Positions 36,638-40,541 of a stretch of DNA of 40,541 nucleotides are shown in pieces. This stretch comes from Calidifontibacillus erzurumensis (GTDB lineage: Bacteria > Bacillota > Bacilli > Bacillales > Bacillaceae_J). Position 1 is the stretch's first letter, and every line of letters begins with the position of its first letter. A model generated the notes under the pieces. The model saw only the letters and a list, made by a program, of their open reading frames with translations, was not told the origin of the DNA and did no database searches. The DNA lies in NCBI RefSeq assembly GCF_013303125.1, contig NZ_JABTTE010000029.1, positions 1 through 40,541 on the forward strand, read 5' to 3'. The translations under genes were made by a program, and so were the position numbers.

Positions 36638-36973
36638 TTACCAGAATAAATTTTCCAATTGACATTTAGAAACGAGAGTTTTTGTTTCTACGTTATAAAA
36701 TTCAGCGATAAAGTTATTGTTATCTTGCTTATTTAATTCTTTCAAAAATGATTTATTTATAATAAAAGATCTGTGAGCTCTAACGAAATTACTTGGTAAG
36801 ATGCTTTCAAAATATTTTAGAGAGGTACGTACTGGAATTAAGTCATGTTTACATACTATATAAGAACATTGATTGATTCTTTCAATATATAAAATTTTGT
36901 TAATAGGTACAAAAATCGTTTTGTTTCTTTTCGTAATAATAATTTTTGAAGAGTAAACGGCCACATCCACCAT
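36638..36973 (-). CDS. Stand-alone LytTR DNA-binding protein
   Basis: 111 residues that are almost entirely one LytTR domain: KIIITKRNKTIFVPINKILYIERINQCSYIVC, VRTSLKYFESILPSNFVRAHRSFIINKSFLKEL. There is no receiver domain, so it is not a classical response regulator. Such stand-alone LytTR proteins act as transcription regulators, often with a membrane inhibitor, but none is adjacent. Its ATG is 26 bp downstream of leuD, with GAGAGG upstream, so it is probably co-transcribed with leuCD. No target is evident. Confidence 0.85.
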   Translation of the reverse strand: MVDVAVYSSKIIITKRNKTIFVPINKILYIERINQCSYIVCKHDLIPVRTSLKYFESILPSNFVRAHRSFIINKSFLKELNKQDNNNFIAEFYNVETKTLVSKCQLENLFW

Positions 36974-36999
36974 ACTTACAGCCTCTCTGGAAAAAATAT

Positions 37000-37587
37000 T
37001 TACAATATTTTTGGAAGAAAGCTGAATCTGTTTTTTTCATATTCGTTAATAGCTTCTTGATCTAATAAAGTAATGTCGATATCGTTTAGACCGTGCATCA
37101 GTCTATATTGAGTGAATGGATCCATTTGAAAATGAAATTTCATTTCTCCACAAGTGACGGTTTTTTCTTCTATATCAATTTCTAAATTCGTTTGAGGGTT
37201 TGATTTTACGATTGATATGAATTCTTTTACAATTGGATCTTCCAATTCAATCGTTACTAATCCGACTTTTGAGCAGTTATTTTTAAAAATATCACCAAAT
37301 GAAGGTGCAATAATTGCTTCAAATCCATAATCTTGAAGGGCCCACGGTGCATGCTCCCTACTTGAACCACACCCAAAGTTTTCGCCAGCTAAAAAGATCG
37401 TAGAATCTTTAAATTCCGGCAGATTTAAAACAAAATTTGGATCTTCCCGCCAATCTCTGAATATATAGTCAGCCATATTCGTACGTTTCGAAAATTTCAT
37501 TGCATCACTCGGTGCGATTTGATCAGTGTCCACATCGGAAAAACCTAATGGCAATGCTTTCCCAATAATTTTTTTGATCATTTTCAT
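37000..37587 (-). CDS. leuD: 3-isopropylmalate dehydratase small subunit LeuD
   Basis: The swivelling small subunit of the aconitase-type isomerase. 195 residues, normal length. Landmarks are [35 protein letters not shown] and [15 protein letters not shown]. Its ATG overlaps the leuC TGA as ATGA, so it is translationally coupled to leuC. No leuA or leuB is nearby. Together with the divergent IclR gene, this leaves open a related hydro-lyase role such as a methylmalate or citraconate-type acid, although sequence style fits LeuD. Confidence 0.92.
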   Translation of the reverse strand: MKMIKKIIGKALPLGFSDVDTDQIAPSDAMKFSKRTNMADYIFRDWREDPNFVLNLPEFKDSTIFLAGENFGCGSSREHAPWALQDYGFEAIIAPSFGDIFKNNCSKVGLVTIELEDPIVKEFISIVKSNPQTNLEIDIEEKTVTCGEMKFHFQMDPFTQYRLMHGLNDIDITLLDQEAINEYEKNRFSFLPKIL

Positions 37588-38981
37588 TGTGTAACCCCCT
37601 TAATAATATCTGAAGGTGAAGCGAATTTTCCCATGATCGCACTGGCTGCTGCTACGGCTGGACTCACCAAACGTGTCCGCGCTCCTTTACCCTGTCGTCC
37701 TTCGAAGTTTCGATTACTTGTAGATGCACATCTTTGACCAGGTTCCAATACATCGTCATTCATACCTACACACATGGAACATCCGGAAGCTCTCCATTCG
37801 AAATCCGCATTAATAAAGATGTTAGCTAAACCTTCTTTTACTGCTTGATCTTTCACTTTCATGGAACCAGGCACAACCATCGCTTTGACACCATCTTTTA
37901 CTTTGTGCCCTTTCACGATTTCTGCCGCAGCTCTTAAATCTTCTATTCTAGAATTTGTACAGGATCCAATAAAAACTGCATCAATATTGATTTCTTTCAT
38001 TGGTGTACCTGGCTTTAGTCCCATATACTCTAATGCTTTTTCTTCGTTCGGATTTTTTGGCATTGGTACTTCACTGTCTATTGAAATCGCTTGGGCAGGC
38101 GTAGTTCCCCAAGTTACATAAGGTGTTAAATTGGTTACGTCAAGTACAACTTCCTTATCAAAAACAGCCCCCTCATCTGTATAAAGCTTATTCCATTCCT
38201 GAACAGCCTTCTCCCACTCTTCCCCTTTTGGTGCATAAGGTTTGTCTTTTAAATATTCGAACGTAATTTCGTCTGGTGCAATCATACCTGCCCTTGCACC
38301 GCCTTCTATAGACATGTTACATATAGTCATACGACCTTCCATTGAAAGTGCTTTTATTGCTTCTCCCCTATACTCAATAACATGACCAACTCCACCATCG
38401 GTACCAATATTTTGTAAGATAAATAAAATTAAATCTTTCGCAGTCGTACTTTCTGGCATTTTCCCTTTTAAAATTACTGAAATTTTTTTGGTTTTTCCTG
38501 ATGGAGTGTTTGAGTAGCTAATACATGAGCAACTTCACTAATTCCTATACCGAATGCTAAGGCGCCGAATGCTCCATGTGTGGAGGTATGGGAATCCCCG
38601 AATACAATAACCATCCCAGGTTGTACGAACCCTTTTTCAGGTACAATGACATGGATAATTCCTTGATCTTCTGTTCCCCAAGGATACAATTGGATGCCAA
38701 AATCTTTGGAGTTCCGAATCAAAGCGTTCATTTGTTCAGCTGCAATAGGGTCTTTAACAGGTTGATCTAAATCGATCGTAGGCACTTGGTGGTCCATTGT
38801 GGCGACCGTTAAATCAGGTCTGCGCACTTTTTTTCCATGTCTCTTAGCGTATTAAAGGCATGTGTAGAAGTCACTTCATGCATCAATTGAAAATCTACGT
38901 AGAGCAACTCTGAATTCCCCATTGAACTTTTAATGAGGTGTTTCTCCCAAATCTTGTCAAATAAAGTCTTTTTTCAGACAT
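37584..38981 (-). pseudogene. leuC: 3-isopropylmalate dehydratase large subunit LeuC, interrupted by three frameshifts
   Basis: The large, 4Fe-4S subunit. Joining three frames restores a 466-residue LeuC of normal length. It starts at ATG 38981 (GGGGGG upstream), continues as KTLFDKIWEKH, then [41 protein letters not shown], and ends with the C-terminal half from TAKDLI. That half carries [15 protein letters not shown] and [10 protein letters not shown] with the cluster cysteines. Each break is a one-base loss in an A-run read on the minus strand: A6 where A7 is needed (38969-38974), A7 for A8 (38828-38834) and A7 for A8 (38483-38489). Everything else is intact. Either the gene is decaying or slippage-prone, or the runs are miscalled. 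Confidence 0.93.
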
Positions 38982-39007
38982 TTATTCGTATCCCCCCATT
39001 TAAGACT

Positions 39008-39056
39008 TGAAAAATCCCACAATGTGGGATATATTATCCATATAATGGATAATATA
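39008..39056 (+). promoter_or_regulatory. IclR gene promoter with two embedded palindromic operators
   Basis: TTGAAA (39008-39013), 16-bp spacer, TATATT (39030-39035). A perfect 17-bp palindrome (ATCCCACA-A-TGTGGGAT, 39014-39030) fills the spacer. A second perfect palindrome with 12-bp arms (TATATTATCCAT at 39030-39041, complement 39045-39056) covers the -10 box and the likely start codon. Binding of the regulator would block its own promoter, and the sites also face leuC. Assignment to IclR is inferred. Confidence 0.75.
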
Positions 39057-39746
39057 ATTATAAATGACCAAGAAAAAAGTTTTAATAATAGTGTGGGGGT
39101 TTTAACCAAAATTGTTAAAATTATGGATTTTTTAACACAAAATGAGAAAGGAGATTTAAATTCCATTAGTAAAGGCACCAGGATTCCTCGTTCTACTACT
39201 CATCGATTACTAAGTGCATTGGAGGGACATCATTTAATTACCAAAACAGCGGATGGATACGTTATTGGATCAAGAATAACGGTGTGGAGTGATGCTTCTT
39301 TCTCAAAATCGATCGTTGAAGCAGCTAGACCGATATTAAAAAAATTAACGGAATCAACAAATGAAAGTAGCCAGATCTATATAAGAGAAGGTGCAAATAG
39401 GGTTTGTGTGGCTTCCGTCATTAATAGTTCGGGTTTAACAAATACGGTGCCAGTCGGTTCGATTTTTCCGATTGAAGTAGGTTCAGCTGGGCGAGTATTC
39501 AAAATATGGGGAGAAGAACTTTTAAATAAGCAATATGACGCGATCCGCAGCCAAGGTTGGGTTGAAAGTGTAGCAGAAAGGGAAGAAGGTGTAGCGAGTG
39601 TCAGCGCACCAGTATTTTCTTTCAATGGAAAACTGATAGCAGCTATCAGTGTTAGCGGACCTATTTCTCGTTTAGGGGAAAAGCCTTCTGAAAAATTAGC
39701 TAGCTATGTCGTAGAAGCAGCTCAAGAATTAAGTGGAAAACTTTAA
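39045..39746 (+). CDS. IclR-family transcriptional regulator
   Basis: 233 residues from ATG 39045. The N-terminal winged helix (about 18-75) reads VLTKIVKIMDFL, GDLNSISKGTRIPRSTTHRLLSALEGHHLI. The C-terminal effector domain (about 85-233) ends with the family block VASVSAPVFSFNGKLIAAISVSGP. No ribosome-binding site precedes the ATG, and the predicted transcription start is only a few bases upstream, so the mRNA may be leaderless. The GTG at 39024 would lie upstream of the start site. It is divergent from leuCD and probably controls it in response to a small organic acid. Confidence 0.9.
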   Translation: MDNIIINDQEKSFNNSVGVLTKIVKIMDFLTQNEKGDLNSISKGTRIPRSTTHRLLSALEGHHLITKTADGYVIGSRITVWSDASFSKSIVEAARPILKKLTESTNESSQIYIREGANRVCVASVINSSGLTNTVPVGSIFPIEVGSAGRVFKIWGEELLNKQYDAIRSQGWVESVAEREEGVASVSAPVFSFNGKLIAAISVSGPISRLGEKPSEKLASYVVEAAQELSGKL

Positions 39747-39766
39747 AAACGGATTGAAAATCCAAC

Positions 39767-39792
39767 AAACAGCTTTCAACCCGCTGTTTTTA
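39767..39792 (+). terminator. Terminator after the IclR gene
   Basis: A 7-bp stem AAACAGC/GCTGTTT with a 9-nt loop and TT tail, 20 bp after the stop codon. Confidence 0.75.
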
Positions 39793-39821
39793 AATGCCCT
39801 AAGATGGCTTAACTTATATGT

Positions 39822-39860
39822 AAAATGAGTTCGGAATGGTGCCGAACTCATTTTTATTTT
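39822..39860 (+). terminator. Second terminator downstream of the IclR gene
   Basis: A perfect 10-bp stem, ATGAGTTCGG (39825-39834) with its complement at 39842-39851, extended by A-T pairs and followed by TTTTTATTTT. Confidence 0.9.
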
Positions 39861-39924
39861 GCTCTTACGCGTTTTGTGTAATACAAATATTTTCTGGTTT
39901 TTATTAAAAAATCCCGATTAATAA

Positions 39925-40083
39925 AAACTGCTGTGTGTATCCAACAATACCAAGGTCGCGATTGCCCTTCAGGCAAAAGAAAAAATTTGTGAAAAAGATA
40001 TTGCCAAAAATCACAATGTTTCTCACTCCACTGTCATCAACAGTTTTTATGAATGCTACAAGCCAAATTATAACAACACCATT
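39925..40083 (+). pseudogene. Remnant of an ISL3-family transposase
   Basis: An open stretch of about 52 codons between stops, without a start codon or ribosome-binding site. It encodes VSNNTKVAIALQAKEKICEKDIAKNHNVSHSTVINSF. This resembles the helix-turn-helix just before the catalytic domain of ISL3-type transposases (pattern I..KVA..L..K....DIA....VS.STVI..). The catalytic part is absent, so it is a fossil. It lies between the IclR gene and the rRNA operon end. The family call is by resemblance only. Confidence 0.5.
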
Positions 40084-40102
40084 TGATAAAGAACCCACAA
40101 AT

Positions 40103-40155
40103 AAAGATAGGATAATGGGGCAAGATTAATTGCTCCATTATCCTATCTTTTTGTG
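40103..40155. terminator. Strong bidirectional terminator at the end of the rRNA operon
   Basis: A perfect 16-bp stem, AAAGATAGGATAATGG (40103-40118) with its complement at 40135-40150, with T-rich flanks on both sides. It lies 100 bp downstream of the 5S gene on the minus strand. Confidence 0.88.
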
Positions 40156-40249
40156 TGTTAACGATCAAAATATTTTAAAATAGGAAAGAAATAATTTTTT
40201 AATACTTATATTACAAAAGGAGCAACACGTTAGCTACTCTATTAATCCG

Positions 40250-40365
<116 letters not shown>

Positions 40366-40374
40366 AATGTATTC

Positions 40375-40406
<32 letters not shown>

Positions 40407-40422
40407 CTTCATTCACATTTAC

Positions 40423-40541
40423 TGTCCAGCTCCGGCCTTCAACTCTCGATCACTTCGCTTTCTCCTTTCGAAGTCTGTCGACTTCTCCAGTCAAAAGCTC
40501 CAGTGCTTGTCGAGGTGATGCCTACCAGCACTGGCCTACGC
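40423..40541. repeat. Structured repeat in the spacer upstream of 5S
   Basis: GC-richer than its surroundings and full of inverted repeats: GAAGTC (40470-40475) with GACTTC (40480-40485), and CCAGTGCT (40500-40507) with AGCACTGG (40527-40534). The first 57 bases after 5S hold the common Bacillus spacer motif (CTAGTTTTGAGGGAAC on the minus strand). The conserved 23S 3' end is not reached before the window stops. It resembles the dispersed intergenic repeats often found beside Bacillus rRNA operons. Confidence 0.55.

Noticed and set aside
39904-40098. Minus-strand hydrophobic frame of 64 codons
   Set aside because: Antisense to the better-supported transposase remnant and without a ribosome-binding site.

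Overview
The window looks like the chromosome of a low-GC, endospore-former-type member of the Bacillaceae. The gene order thiL-tsaE-tsaB-rimI-tsaD / ydiF / moaC-rex / ydiK / CPBP protease / groES-groEL is the classic Bacillus arrangement. HrcA/CIRCE control, GlnK-GlnL and Rex point the same way. Strong Shine-Dalgarno sites and frequent TTG starts are typical of Firmicutes. I cannot name the species from sequence alone.

Layout. (1) 0.1-4.5 kb: a 3-methyladenine DNA glycosylase, then an alcohol dehydrogenase / aldehyde dehydrogenase / DUF779 operon behind a near-perfect sigma-54 promoter with two tandem upstream sites. (2) 4.7-7 kb: small hypothetical membrane and secreted proteins and an EamA exporter. 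(3) 7-11.4 kb, minus strand: a second iron alcohol dehydrogenase, a soluble GAF-PAS histidine kinase and an NtrC-type sigma-54 activator. This is probably the sensing cassette for the sigma-54 operon in (1). (4) 11.8-12.9 kb: a lipoprotein and a small membrane protein. (5) 13.3-25.2 kb: the conserved housekeeping block, i.e. groESL with CIRCE, rex-moaC, ydiF, the t6A genes and thiL, with a dense DnaA-box cluster between ydiF and a DUF2935 gene. (6) 25.2-32.5 kb: a cystathionine lyase/synthase-type PLP enzyme, then glnK-glnL split by a GC-rich 47-bp tandem repeat, then a TAXI-TRAP transporter preceded by a GlnL-like operator. (7) 32.8-36.6 kb: CorA, long gene-poor stretches and a secreted CAP-domain protein. 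(8) 36.6-39.8 kb: leuC (three frame breaks in A-runs), leuD and a LytTR-only regulator, divergent from an IclR regulator whose promoter is packed with palindromes. (9) 39.9-40.5 kb: an ISL3-type transposase remnant, a strong terminator, 5S rRNA on the minus strand and a structured repeat where the 23S-5S spacer should lie.

How the genes fit together. The most interesting inferred circuit is the alcohol module. A soluble kinase co-encoded with a group III alcohol dehydrogenase would phosphorylate an NtrC-type activator. That activator would bind the paired upstream sites at 991-1028 and open the sigma-54 promoter of the adh-ald-DUF779 operon. A second circuit is GlnKL controlling a TAXI-TRAP transporter, presumably for glutamate/glutamine or another dicarboxylate, instead of glnT. 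A third is an IclR regulator placed to repress itself and possibly leuCD.
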